Assembly: GCA_037201625.1 (NCBI GenBank)
Contig: JBBCGR010000001.1
Coordinates: 124,001 to 188,000, forward strand
Source: JAMXLO01 sp037201625
GTDB taxonomy: Bacteria; Pseudomonadota; Alphaproteobacteria; Acetobacterales; Acetobacteraceae
Length of the DNA stretch: 64,000 nucleotides
Direction: 5' to 3'
In this document: positions 1-8,472 of the stretch, in pieces
Position numbering within the stretch: the stretch's first letter is position 1
Layout of the letters: the number at the start of each line of letters is the position of its first letter
The notes under the pieces: generated by a model
Database searches by the model: none
Told to the model about the DNA's origin: nothing
Seen by the model: only the letters and a program-made list of their open reading frames with translations
Program-made: the position numbers and the translations under genes

Positions 1-882
1 AGGCAGCAGATGCGCCAGCGCGAGCAGCGCGGCACGCCTCGCGCCCGGTGCGGCGGCGACCGAGCGGCGCAGCCAGGACCGGCCGCTCGGGACCTCGCCA
101 TGGCGCAGCAACTCCCGGCCAATGATCCAGGCATTCTCCGCATCGGCGCGCCGGCGAATCGCCGCGAGGCGATGCTGGCCGAACCGGGCGAGCACCGCCG
201 GGTTGCCGAACATCGCCGCCATGCAGGAAACGAAGGCCGCGGGATCGGCGGCAAGCCGGCGATACGCGCCACCTGCATGGCGTCGCACGAACAGCACCGG
301 CGCGCGGCCGGCGACGGTGGCAAACGGCCCCTGCAACGCGACGCGGATCCAGTACTCCCAGTCCTCGCCATAGCTGATGTCCGGACGGAACTCGCCGGCC
401 GCGCGCACCGCCTCGCCCCGCAACAGCAGGTGTCCGCCATTGGCGAACAGGTTGCGCACCAGCAGTCCCGGCAACAGGTCGCCCGCGGGCGGCGCGCGCA
501 GCGTGCGGCCGTCGGAGAACCCGCAGGCGCCGCAGGCCGCCACCGCGCCGGGCGCGGCACTCAGGGCGGCAACCAGCCGAGCCAGCGCATCCGGTGCCAG
601 GCGGTCATCGGCGTCGAGGAACAGCACGCCGCCCGGAGCGGGATCGCCGCTGCCCCACCGGATTCCGGCATTCCGCGCCGCCGAGACTCCGGCGTTCGGC
701 TGGCGAATCAGGCTGATCCGCCGATCCGCGAACCGGGCGACCACATCGGCCGTCTTATCGGTGGACCCGTCATCCACCACCAGCAGCCGCCATGCGGCAT
801 GCGTCTGGGCCAGCACCGAGGCGATGGCGTCGCCGACCCAGCGCGCGGCATTCCAGGCCGGGATGACGAGTTGGATATCCAT
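1..882 (-). CDS. Family 2 glycosyltransferase (partial, C-terminus off the left edge)
   Basis: The minus-strand frame is open from an ATG at 882 to the first base of the window, about 294 codons with no stop, so the C-terminus is missing. The protein begins MDIQLVIPAWN, a typical GT-A nucleotide-sugar binding strand. It carries DDGSTD at residues 37-42 and FLDADDR at 88-94, whose DAD is the expected metal-binding DXD, and a later GEDWEYW stretch matches the acceptor-side ED motif of the family. Membership of GT2 is clear. The donor sugar and acceptor cannot be read from sequence; a role in cell-surface polysaccharide is the usual inference. The gene is preceded by a long repeat-filled gap, so its promoter may lie among the palindromes. 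Confidence 0.85.
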   Translation of the reverse strand, partial: MDIQLVIPAWNAARWVGDAIASVLAQTHAAWRLLVVDDGSTDKTADVVARFADRRISLIRQPNAGVSAARNAGIRWGSGDPAPGGVLFLDADDRLAPDALARLVAALSAAPGAVAACGACGFSDGRTLRAPPAGDLLPGLLVRNLFANGGHLLLRGEAVRAAGEFRPDISYGEDWEYWIRVALQGPFATVAGRAPVLFVRRHAGGAYRRLAADPAAFVSCMAAMFGNPAVLARFGQHRLAAIRRRADAENAWIIGRELLRHGEVPSGRSWLRRSVAAAPGARRAALLALAHLLP

Positions 883-1021
883 GCGCCGGAGCGTCCCGAT
901 GAACGCCGCCCGGGTTACCGGCCCCGGGTTAACGCAATGCCAACGGGCCGCCACCAGGGCTTGGCCCGGCCAACCGATCCCACTTCGCCGGCCCCGCCGA
1001 AGCCGTGGGTGAACGGCTCCG

Positions 1022-1870
1022 GCTGCCATCCCCGTCTTTCGCGCCGCAAAGGAGACATGGATGCCGTGGCCAAGCCATGGCATGACGAGGGTTAAACATC
1101 CAGTCTTTCCCTGCAACTTTCTCCGGACAGCCGAGACGGCGGCCCGGTCATGCACGGCTCGACACCACCGTGACCCGATGCCCACACCCACACCCCATCG
1201 TCATGGCATGGCTTGGCCATGCCACCCACGTCTTTCGTGCCGCAAAGGAGACGTGGATGCCGTGGCCAAGCCACGGCATGACGATGGGAAACATCCTGTC
1301 CCCCACTACAACTTTATCCGGACAGCCGTGACCGCGGTCCGGTCATGAACGGCTCGAGGCCACCGTTACCTGATGTCCCCATCCCATCCCACCCCATCGC
1401 CATGGCACGGCTTGGCCATGCCACCCACGTCTTCCGCGCCGCAAAGGAGACATGGATGCCGTGGCCAAGCCACGGCATGACGATGGTTAAACATCCTGTC
1501 CCCCACTACGACTTTATCCGGACGGCCGTCACCACGGTCCGGTCACGCACGGCTCGAGGCCACCGTTACCTGATGTCCCCATCCCATCCCACCCCATCGT
1601 CATGGCACGGCCTGGCCATGCCACCCACGTCTTCCGCGCCGCAAAGGAGACATGGATGCCGTGGCCAAGCCACGGCATGACGATGGTTAAACATCCTGTC
1701 CCCCACTACAACTTTAGCCGGACGGCCGTCACCACGGTCCGGTCACGCACGGCTCGACACCACCGTGACCCGATGCCCCCACCCCATCGTCATGGTATGG
1801 CATGGCCATGCCATCCACGTCTTTCGCGCCGCAAAGGACGGCGTGATGCCGCAGCCAAGCCGCGGCATCG
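1022..1870. repeat. Five copies of a ~95-bp palindromic element, spaced 190-200 bp
   Basis: A conserved core (GCCGCAAAG) recurs at 1043, 1239, 1438, 1638 and 1828, that is at intervals of 196, 199, 200 and 190 bp. The copy at 1194-1288 is the most complete. It is one long inverted repeat whose outer arms are CCATCGTCAT and ATGACGATGG, with two internal hairpins (TGGCATGGC-TTG-GCCATGCCA and ATGCCGTGGC-CAA-GCCACGGCAT) on either side of a CCACGTC...GACGTGG stem. Copy 1 is truncated on its left side and copy 5 is the most diverged. The DNA between palindromes is also repeated, so the array is a tandem of ~200-bp units. No gene is supported here; open frames across it are by-products of the repeat. 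A degenerate relative lies near 42.88 kb. Confidence 0.9.
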
Positions 1871-1891
1871 CGCAGCGCAGCGCCCCCCGCA

Positions 1892-4546
1892 TCAGGTGCC
1901 CAGTTTCAGGATATGCGCCGTCGGCCCGCCGCCCGCCATCGGCTGGTCGACCTGGAAGCCGAAGCTGGTGCTGCCGCCGGCCGCCACCTGGCCGTTCCAG
2001 GGCGCATTGGCAATCGTATAGGCGTTGCCCTGGTGGCTCACGATCACCGCGTTCCAGATGTTGCTGATCTGGTTGGCGGTGTCGATCTCGATCTGCCAGC
2101 TCTGGAACGCGCTGCCGCCGGTGTTGGCGACGGTGCCCGACTCGTTGAAGCCGGACCCCCAGTTGCTGCTGATGGCGAGCGTCACGTTGCCGGCCGCGCC
2201 GGCGGGGGGTGGCGGCGGTGGAGGTGGCGGCGGCGGGGTGACCACCGGATCGTGCACCAGCACCGCCGTCGCCGAAAGGCTGCCGAGGGTGCCGTTGACC
2301 GGATTGCTGAGCGACAGCAGGAACTGCATCTGGCCGGTCTGACCGGGCGTCGCGAAGAGTTGCGTCGAGACGATCTTCGTCGTCTCGCCCGGCGCGAACG
2401 TGAGGTCGCCGGACACCGCGGTGTAATCGACCCCGGCATGCGCGGTGCCGTCGACGGTCGCGTAGTGCACCTTCACCGCCTGCGTCGCGGCCGCCGACAG
2501 CGAGATCGTGAAATTCGCCACCCCGTCGGGGATCGGTCCGCTGCCGCCGGTGGAACCGCCGCCCACATGGTACATCGCCGGCGCGATCGCGTTCAGCTTG
2601 ACGGTATCCACCGTCTGCCAGTCGTCCTTCAGGATGCCGCCGGTGTCGCTCGAGTTCGGATTCCAGCTCCAGTACGCCCAGCTTGGCCCCTGCTGGCCGG
2701 CGGCGACGCTGAGCCCGCCGTTGCCGTCCATGTAGTTGACCAGTTGGGTCAGCCATTGCTGGTCGCTCGCGGTCTGCAGTTTGCTGCCGAACTCGCCCAG
2801 GAACACCGGCGCGATGCCCTGCTGGTAGATGTAGCCCCATTCCTGGTTCCACACCGAGGCCAGGTTGTTCGGATAGTTGGGCGCGCTGAACCAGGTCTGG
2901 TTGTAGACCGAGGCCGGATAGTCGTGCGGCGAGTAGACCACCTTGTTGGGCGTGGCGAGCGTGACCGGATGCGCCGCGACGCCTTGCAGGTTGCCGCCCC
3001 ACCAGGTGGACTTGCCCTGGTAGGACTCGATCCCCTCCACCACGATCAGCCAGTTGCTGTTCACGCCCTGGATCGCATTGCCGGCCCGCGCCGCCGCCGC
3101 CGCCCAGTCGTTGGCGGTGCCGTCGCCCCAGGTGGCGGAGCCATGCGGCTCGTTCGCGAGGTCCGCGCCGATCACCGTCGCATTGCCCGCGTAGTGCCGC
3201 GCCAGCATCGTCCAGTCGGAGATCCACCGCTGCTCGGAATAGCCGCTGTCGTACCATAGCCCGTTGCCGTTCGGCCCGTTGCCGGCGGCGCTGCGATGGT
3301 GGTCGAGGATGATCTTCAACCCGACCTGTCCGGCATAGGTGACGATCTTGTCCATGATCTGCAGGCCGTTGAGGCCTTGCAGGTCCGGGTTCTTGCCGAA
3401 GTCGATGCCGTTGGGGACGCTGCCCGCGTCGAACAACTGGTCCGAGAAGGGCAGCCGGATCGCGTTGAACCCGGCCTGCACCATCTGGTTCATCATCGTC
3501 TTGTAGCTGGCGGTCCACAGGCCGTGCGGTGCGAAGTTCGAGGTCTCCATCCCGAACCAGTTCACCGCGGCGATCTTCACCGCGTGGCCCTGCGCATCGA
3601 CGATCTGGTTGCCGCTCGTGCTGAGGAACCCCGCCGGCAGCAGGCTCGCCGCGCCGCCCGGCTGCGTCGGCGGCGCGCTCACCGGTGGCTCGTGCACGGT
3701 GATGTTCTGCACCGTGATCACCGGCTTGACCGGCGGGGGCGGCGGCGGGGGCGGGGGCGGCGGCAGGTTGATGATCGTGCCGATCGCCGATGCGTCCGCC
3801 AGCGTGGCACCGCTCGGCTGCGAGAGTTGCAGCGTGAAGGTCTCGGTGCCGGCCGGTCCGGGGTGGGTGTGGATGACGATGGTCTGCGAGGTGGTGCCGG
3901 GCGCGAAGGTCAGCGTGCCCTGCATCGAGTCGTAGTCGCTGCCGGCCTGCGCCGTGCCGTTCGCGGTGGCGTAGCGCACGGTCACCGTCTTGGTGGACGG
4001 CGCCGAAAGGCTGACCACGAAGCGCTCGTCGACCACCGCCGCGCCGGTCTCCTTCACCGAGGCATCGGCGATCGACAGCGCCGGGAGCGGCGGTGGGGGC
4101 GGTGGCGGCGGTGGTGGCGGTGGCGGTGGCGGTGGCGGTGGCGGAGGAGGTGGCGGCGGTGGTGGTGGCGGAGGCGGTGGCGGAGGTGGCGGAGGCGGCG
4201 CCGACCCGGTTACCGCCGCGCCGTTCAGCAGATACGAAATGGGCAGGACGGGATTGCCGCCGGCCGCCTGGAAGCCGAACGACACCGTCCCGCCGGCGGC
4301 AACCGCGGCGTTCCAGGTGGCGTTGCGGATGACGTAGTGGTTGCCGACATGGCTGACGATCGTGGCATTCCAGATGTTCGTGATCGACTGTGCGAGGTCG
4401 AACTCGAGCGTCCAGCCATTGAGCGCCGTGCCGGCGGTGTTGGTGATCGACAGGGCGCCGACGAAGCCGCTGCCCCAGTCATCGGTGTCGGAGAACAGGA
4501 CGGACGCGGTGCGTCCCTTCACCGTGCTCGATTTGCCCGCCGCCAT
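1892..4546 (-). CDS. Modular GH5 cellulase-like glycosidase with CBM2, Calx-beta and polyproline linkers
   Basis: This is an 884-residue multidomain glycoside hydrolase. Domains in order are a CBM2-like carbohydrate-binding module (about 15-115), a polyproline tract (about 116-152), a Calx-beta domain (about 157-255), a second proline run (about 261-271), a GH5 catalytic domain (about 300-655), a partial Calx-beta repeat, a third proline run (about 769-781) and a second CBM2 at the C-terminus. In the GH5 domain, NEPH places the acid/base at Glu466 and FLGEFG places the nucleophile at Glu585. The ATG at 4546 is preceded by GGGGAG at good spacing. The N-terminus (MAAGKSSTVKG) has no signal peptide, which is odd for an enzyme with cellulose-binding modules; non-classical or type I secretion is possible. 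The likely substrate is beta-1,4-glucan, an inference from family. Confidence 0.88.
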   Translation of the reverse strand: MAAGKSSTVKGRTASVLFSDTDDWGSGFVGALSITNTAGTALNGWTLEFDLAQSITNIWNATIVSHVGNHYVIRNATWNAAVAAGGTVSFGFQAAGGNPVLPISYLLNGAAVTGSAPPPPPPPPPPPPPPPPPPPPPPPPPPPPPPPPPPPPPLPALSIADASVKETGAAVVDERFVVSLSAPSTKTVTVRYATANGTAQAGSDYDSMQGTLTFAPGTTSQTIVIHTHPGPAGTETFTLQLSQPSGATLADASAIGTIINLPPPPPPPPPPPVKPVITVQNITVHEPPVSAPPTQPGGAASLLPAGFLSTSGNQIVDAQGHAVKIAAVNWFGMETSNFAPHGLWTASYKTMMNQMVQAGFNAIRLPFSDQLFDAGSVPNGIDFGKNPDLQGLNGLQIMDKIVTYAGQVGLKIILDHHRSAAGNGPNGNGLWYDSGYSEQRWISDWTMLARHYAGNATVIGADLANEPHGSATWGDGTANDWAAAAARAGNAIQGVNSNWLIVVEGIESYQGKSTWWGGNLQGVAAHPVTLATPNKVVYSPHDYPASVYNQTWFSAPNYPNNLASVWNQEWGYIYQQGIAPVFLGEFGSKLQTASDQQWLTQLVNYMDGNGGLSVAAGQQGPSWAYWSWNPNSSDTGGILKDDWQTVDTVKLNAIAPAMYHVGGGSTGGSGPIPDGVANFTISLSAAATQAVKVHYATVDGTAHAGVDYTAVSGDLTFAPGETTKIVSTQLFATPGQTGQMQFLLSLSNPVNGTLGSLSATAVLVHDPVVTPPPPPPPPPPPAGAAGNVTLAISSNWGSGFNESGTVANTGGSAFQSWQIEIDTANQISNIWNAVIVSHQGNAYTIANAPWNGQVAAGGSTSFGFQVDQPMAGGGPTAHILKLGT

Positions 4547-4658
4547 CTTGTCGTCTCCCCGGTGTCACGTTCCAGGGCCGACGTATAGATGCATGAAGCG
4601 GCAGACTTCGCCCGCGAATTCTGCCGGGGATAATCTGCGGAAAATGTCGGGGATTGTC

Positions 4659-4684
4659 CCCTCCCCCGAGACTCAGGGGGAGGG
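4659..4684 (-). terminator. Hairpin downstream of grxD
   Basis: A perfect 9-bp stem (CCCTCCCCC with GGGGGAGGG) and an 8-base loop lie 22 bases past the grxD stop codon and before the GH5 start on the same strand. It is a plausible transcription end for the purL-bolA-grxD run, although a strong U tract is lacking. Confidence 0.55.
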
Positions 4685-4706
4685 TGACGGAACCGGCGGC
4701 CGGCGA

Positions 4707-5045
4707 TCAGGCCTCGGTCTTGTGCTCGACGCCCTTCTCGGCCAGCAGCGTCTCGAGCTCGCCCGACTGGAACATCTCGGTCACGATGTCGCAGCCGCCG
4801 ACGAACTCGCCCTTGACGTAGAGCTGCGGCACGGTCGGCCACTGCGAGAACTGCTTGATGCCCTCGCGCAGCTCCATATCCTCGAGCACGTTGGCCGTCT
4901 TGAACGGCACGCCCATGTGCGTGAGGATCTGCACCACGCGCGCCGAGAACCCGCATTGCGGGAACATCGCGGTGCCCTTCATGTAGAGCATCACGGGCAC
5001 CTGATCGATTTCGCTCTGAATGCGTTCGAAGACGTCGTTGGCCAT
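4707..5045 (-). CDS. grxD: Monothiol glutaredoxin, Grx4 type
   Basis: The protein has 112 residues. It carries the CGFS active site (PQCGFSARVV), the WPTVPQLY segment and the GGCDI glutathione-binding loop that define the monothiol CGFS glutaredoxins. These proteins bind a glutathione-ligated [2Fe-2S] cluster at the subunit interface and pass it to carrier or client proteins in the cytoplasm. The start at 5045 (MANDVFERIQ) is preceded by AGGAG and matches the family N-terminus; a longer in-frame extension to 5138 overlaps bolA and has no family counterpart. It follows bolA by 22 bp. The Grx4-BolA pairing is a conserved iron-sulfur trafficking partnership, and both genes trail the purine genes as in many alphaproteobacteria. 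Confidence 0.97.
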   Translation of the reverse strand: MANDVFERIQSEIDQVPVMLYMKGTAMFPQCGFSARVVQILTHMGVPFKTANVLEDMELREGIKQFSQWPTVPQLYVKGEFVGGCDIVTEMFQSGELETLLAEKGVEHKTEA

Positions 5046-5067
5046 GTCAGGACTCCTGGGTCGCCCG

Positions 5068-5301
5068 CTACTCGGGGGCTGAGGTTTGCAACGCGAGGGC
5101 GTGCAGCTCGCCCCCCATCCGGCCGCGCAGCGCGGCATAGACGATTTGATGCTGCTTCACGCGCGGGATGCCGCGGAACGTCTCCGAGACCACGGTCGCG
5201 GCGTAGTGGTCGCCGTCGCCGGCGAGGTCCTCGATGGTGACGCGCGCGTCCGGGATCGCCGCCTTGATCAGCGCCTCGATCTCATTCGCCGCCATCGCCA
5301 T
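5068..5301 (-). CDS. bolA: BolA family protein
   Basis: This 77-residue protein is a short BolA/IbaG-type domain. The helical N-terminus (EIEALIKAAIPDARVTIED) leads into the DGDHYAATVVSETFRG strand region and the HQIVYAAL helix, including the conserved His of the BolA fold. BolA proteins form heterodimers with CGFS glutaredoxins, using a conserved His/Cys to co-ligate a [2Fe-2S] cluster, and take part in cluster delivery and iron sensing. The gene sits 72 bp after purL and 22 bp before grxD on the same strand, which supports co-expression with its partner. Its length is normal for the IbaG-like subgroup. Confidence 0.95.
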   Translation of the reverse strand: MAMAANEIEALIKAAIPDARVTIEDLAGDGDHYAATVVSETFRGIPRVKQHQIVYAALRGRMGGELHALALQTSAPE

Positions 5302-5373
5302 GCCGGCCCTCCCCTGGTCTGTTGCCGTCCACTTGCCGCCGTTCGCCCGGCACCGTTCGTCTGGCGCCGTTCG

Positions 5374-7596
5374 TCAGTTGCCGTCCATCCAGGACGGGAA
5401 GAAGCGTTCGTGCGCCGCGCGCAACGCCCGCACCGATATTGTGCCACCGTCGGGCAGTGTCAAATCCTGTCCGCCCGATGTTCCTATCCGCACCGCCGCG
5501 ATCCCCACCGCCTCGGCCGAGCGGATCAGGGCGGCGCTGTCGGGCACCGCCAGCACGTAGCGCCCCTGGTCCTCGCCGAACCAGTAGGCGTGGCCAGGCA
5601 CGTCGCGCGGGCCGGTGAACAGCCGCACGCCGGTCTGCCCTGCCATCGCCATCTCGGCCACCGCCACCAGCAGGCCGCCGTCGGACACGTCATGGCACGC
5701 GCGGACATTGCCGGAGAGGATCTGCGCCCGGACGAAATCGCCGGTGGTGCGCTCCGCCACCAGGTCGACCGGCGGCGGCGCCCCTTCCTCGCGGCCGGCG
5801 ATCTCGCGCAGCCACAGCGACTGGCCGAGCCAGCCCTTCGTCGCACCCAGCACGACAACATCGAGCCACGGGCTCAGCGTGATGCCGACCGCCTTCGCCG
5901 CATCGTCCAGCACGCCGAGGCCGCCGATCGCAGGGGTTGGCAGGATGGCGCGAACGGCACCGGAGGGGGCGCGCGTCTCGTTGTACAGGCTGACATTGCC
6001 GGACACGACGGGGAATTCGAGCGCCTCGCAGGCGGCCGCCATGCCGCGGATCGCGGCGGCGAACTGGCCCATGATCTCCGGCCGCTCGGGATTGCCGAAA
6101 TTCATGTTGTCGGTCAGCGCCAGCGGCCGCGCGCCCACCGCCGTCAGGTTGCGCCAGGCCTCGGCCACCGCCTGCATGCCGCCGGCCTCGGGATCGGCGG
6201 CGCAATAGCGCGGCGTGCAGTCGGTCGTCAGCGCGAGCGCGCGCGACAGGCCCTCGAGCTTGATCACGGCGGCATCGGCGGCACCCGGCCGCTTCACCGT
6301 CTGGCCACCGACCGTGCTGTCGTACTGGTCCCACACCCAGGCGCGCGAGCACAGGTCGGGGCAGGCGACCAGCTTCCACAGCGCCGCGGTGAGCCCGACG
6401 CGGTCCTCGACCTTCGCCGGGTTGATCTTCTCCTGCTTCTGGGTCTCCACCGTCGGTCGGTGGTACAGCGGCGCCTGGTCGGCCAGCGGCGCCAGCGGGA
6501 TGTCGGCCTCCACCACGCCGCGATGGCGCACCACGATGCGGCCGGTGTCGGTCAGGTGGCCGATCACCGCGAAGTCCAGCTCCCATTTCTCGAAGATCCC
6601 GCGCGCCACGTCCTCGCGGTCGGGGCGCAGCACCATCAGCATGCGCTCCTGGCTCTCCGACAGCATGAACTCGTAGGCGGTCATGCCGGTCTCGCGCGCC
6701 GGCACCTGGTCGAGGTCGAGCGCGATGCCGACCCCGCCCTTGCCCGCCATCTCGACCGAGGAACTGGTCAGGCCGGCCGCCCCCATGTCCTGGATCGCCA
6801 CGATCGCGTCGGTGGCCATCAGTTCCAGGCACGCCTCGATCAGCAGCTTCTCGGTGAACGGGTCGCCCACCTGCACCGTCGGGCGCTTCTCCTCCGCATC
6901 GGCGGCGAATTCGGCCGATGCCATGGTGGCGCCGTGGATGCCGTCGCGGCCGGTCCTGGAGCCGACATAGACCACCGGGTTGCCGACGCCCGCCGCCGCC
7001 GAGAGGAAGATGCGGTCCTTGGGCGCGATGCCGACGGTCATGGCGTTGACCAGCGGGTTGCCGTCATAGGCCGGGTGGAAATTGACCTCGCCGCCGACCG
7101 TGGGCACGCCGACGCAGTTGCCGTAGCCGCCGATGCCCCGCACCACGCCGTCGACGATCCGCTTCGTCGTGGGGTTGGTGGGGGAGCCGAAGCGCAGCGC
7201 GTTCAGGTTGGCGATCGGGCGGGCGCCCATGGTGAACACGTCGCGCAGGATGCCGCCGACGCCGGTCGCCGCGCCCTGGTAGGGCTCGATGAAGCTCGGG
7301 TGGTTGTGCGACTCCATCTTGAACACCGCGGCCAGACCGTCGCCGATGTCCACCACGCCGGCGTTCTCGCCGGGACCGTGGATCACCCAGGGCGCCTTGG
7401 TCGGCAATTGGCGCAGCCAGACCCGCGAGGATTTGTAGCTGCAATGCTCGGACCACATCACGCTGAACACGCCAAGCTCGGTCAGGGTCGGCGTGCGCCC
7501 CATGATCTCCAGCACACGCGCGTACTCTTCGGTCGAGAGGCCGAACTCGGCGGCGAGCGCCTCGGACACGCTGGGACTTGTGCTGATGTCGGTCAT
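5374..7596 (-). CDS. purL: Phosphoribosylformylglycinamidine synthase subunit PurL
   Basis: The 740-residue protein is the small (multi-subunit) type of FGAM synthase large subunit. It converts FGAR plus glutamine-derived ammonia and ATP to FGAM, the fourth step of purine synthesis. Motifs include the N-terminal SVMWSEHCSYKSS with its catalytic His, HNHPS, the first ATP/metal region (GVGGILRDV), DMGAAGL and the second AIRS-like half with DNMNFGNP. It needs PurQ (glutaminase) and PurS, both encoded upstream on the same strand. The start at 7596 (MTDIST) fits family N-termini, although no strong ribosome site is seen; a 17-residue longer start at 7647 is possible. In most relatives purL directly follows purQ; here 2.3 kb of accessory DNA separates them. 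Confidence 0.97.
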   Translation of the reverse strand: MTDISTSPSVSEALAAEFGLSTEEYARVLEIMGRTPTLTELGVFSVMWSEHCSYKSSRVWLRQLPTKAPWVIHGPGENAGVVDIGDGLAAVFKMESHNHPSFIEPYQGAATGVGGILRDVFTMGARPIANLNALRFGSPTNPTTKRIVDGVVRGIGGYGNCVGVPTVGGEVNFHPAYDGNPLVNAMTVGIAPKDRIFLSAAAGVGNPVVYVGSRTGRDGIHGATMASAEFAADAEEKRPTVQVGDPFTEKLLIEACLELMATDAIVAIQDMGAAGLTSSSVEMAGKGGVGIALDLDQVPARETGMTAYEFMLSESQERMLMVLRPDREDVARGIFEKWELDFAVIGHLTDTGRIVVRHRGVVEADIPLAPLADQAPLYHRPTVETQKQEKINPAKVEDRVGLTAALWKLVACPDLCSRAWVWDQYDSTVGGQTVKRPGAADAAVIKLEGLSRALALTTDCTPRYCAADPEAGGMQAVAEAWRNLTAVGARPLALTDNMNFGNPERPEIMGQFAAAIRGMAAACEALEFPVVSGNVSLYNETRAPSGAVRAILPTPAIGGLGVLDDAAKAVGITLSPWLDVVVLGATKGWLGQSLWLREIAGREEGAPPPVDLVAERTTGDFVRAQILSGNVRACHDVSDGGLLVAVAEMAMAGQTGVRLFTGPRDVPGHAYWFGEDQGRYVLAVPDSAALIRSAEAVGIAAVRIGTSGGQDLTLPDGGTISVRALRAAHERFFPSWMDGN

Positions 7597-7820
7597 GGGT
7601 GGAGGCTGGTATAGCTGGCGGAGTGCCAAGTCACCACCCCGCGTCATTCTGCCCGGCGGCGGAACAGTGCCCGGGCCGGCTCATCCATCGGGAAGAAGCT
7701 CTCGATGCGCAGGTCCTGGTGCTGATGGCCTGCGGCGTGATGTCCTGCGGCGTGCTGCGTGGCGCGATCGTAGGAATGGCCCCTGAGCCGGCGTAGCGGC
7801 TCACCCCGGCGGAGCGTCAC

Positions 7821-8234
7821 ATGAGCGACCTCTACGACCGCGACATTCCGACCTGGTCGGAGCAGCAGGCGGACCTGCTGCGCCGCCGCGCGGCCAACGC
7901 GCTCGATTGGGACAACCTGGCCGAGGCGATCGAGGATTTGGGACGCGGCGAGCGGCGTGCGATCGAAGCGCGCCTCGTCCAGGCGGTGTTGCACGATCTG
8001 AAGGTGGCGGCCTGGCCGCAGTCCAGGGAGGTGCCGCATTGGCAGGCCGAGGCGCGTGGCCAGCGCGACGACGCGCGTGCGGCGTTCACCCCGGCCATGG
8101 CGCAGCGAAGTGACATGACGACGCTGTACCGCCGGGCGCTGCGGCGAATGCCGGCGGCAATCGACGGCCAGGCGGCGCTGCCCGTTCCCGCGGAGTGCCC
8201 ACCGACGCTGGAGGCGCTGCTGGGCATGGAGTGA
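7821..8234 (+). CDS. DUF29 family protein
   Basis: The 137-residue protein begins MSDLYDRDIPTWSEQQADLLR and contains NLAEAIEDLGRGERRAIEARL, the hallmark start of the DUF29 family, which is abundant in cyanobacteria and Acetobacteraceae. It is predicted to be helical and cytoplasmic, with no signal peptide or membrane segment. GGAG lies just upstream of the ATG. The function of DUF29 proteins is not known; they are often found in multiple copies, sometimes near toxin-antitoxin or mobile genes. It is transcribed against the purine genes and lies in the accessory insert between purL and purQ. Confidence 0.85.
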   Translation: MSDLYDRDIPTWSEQQADLLRRRAANALDWDNLAEAIEDLGRGERRAIEARLVQAVLHDLKVAAWPQSREVPHWQAEARGQRDDARAAFTPAMAQRSDMTTLYRRALRRMPAAIDGQAALPVPAECPPTLEALLGME

Positions 8235-8472
8235 CTGATGGCCAGCGCATTATCCCGTGGCCCGGGCGCCGATCCGCAATGTCGATGGCGTGACTGCGGC
8301 GCCACGTTCCCGGGCAGCCGCGCGCGGCAATCCGCGCGTTGACCCCTTCCGGTTTGCGCCGGTTGGCCGAAGGTTTGGTGCGCAAGACCACGACGAAACT
8401 TAATGCGGGCGTCGATTGAGACTCGCACTCAGGGAGTTCGCGAGGATCGGGCTGCCAAGCACTTTGAGTAAG

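Noticed and set aside
10..1095. 361-codon plus-strand frame at the left edge
   Set aside because: It is antisense to the glycosyltransferase and its end lies in the palindromic repeats.
1022..1870. Possible CRISPR array or small genes in the repeats
   Set aside because: The DNA between palindromes is itself repeated, so there are no spacers. Open frames here translate the repeat only.
1743..3518. 591-codon minus-strand frame overlapping the GH5 gene
   Set aside because: It is out of frame with the GH5 protein, contains no motifs and reads into the repeat array.
5086..7614. 842-codon open frame on the plus strand
   Set aside because: It is antisense to purL, His/Arg-rich and of no recognisable family; such frames arise opposite GC-rich genes.
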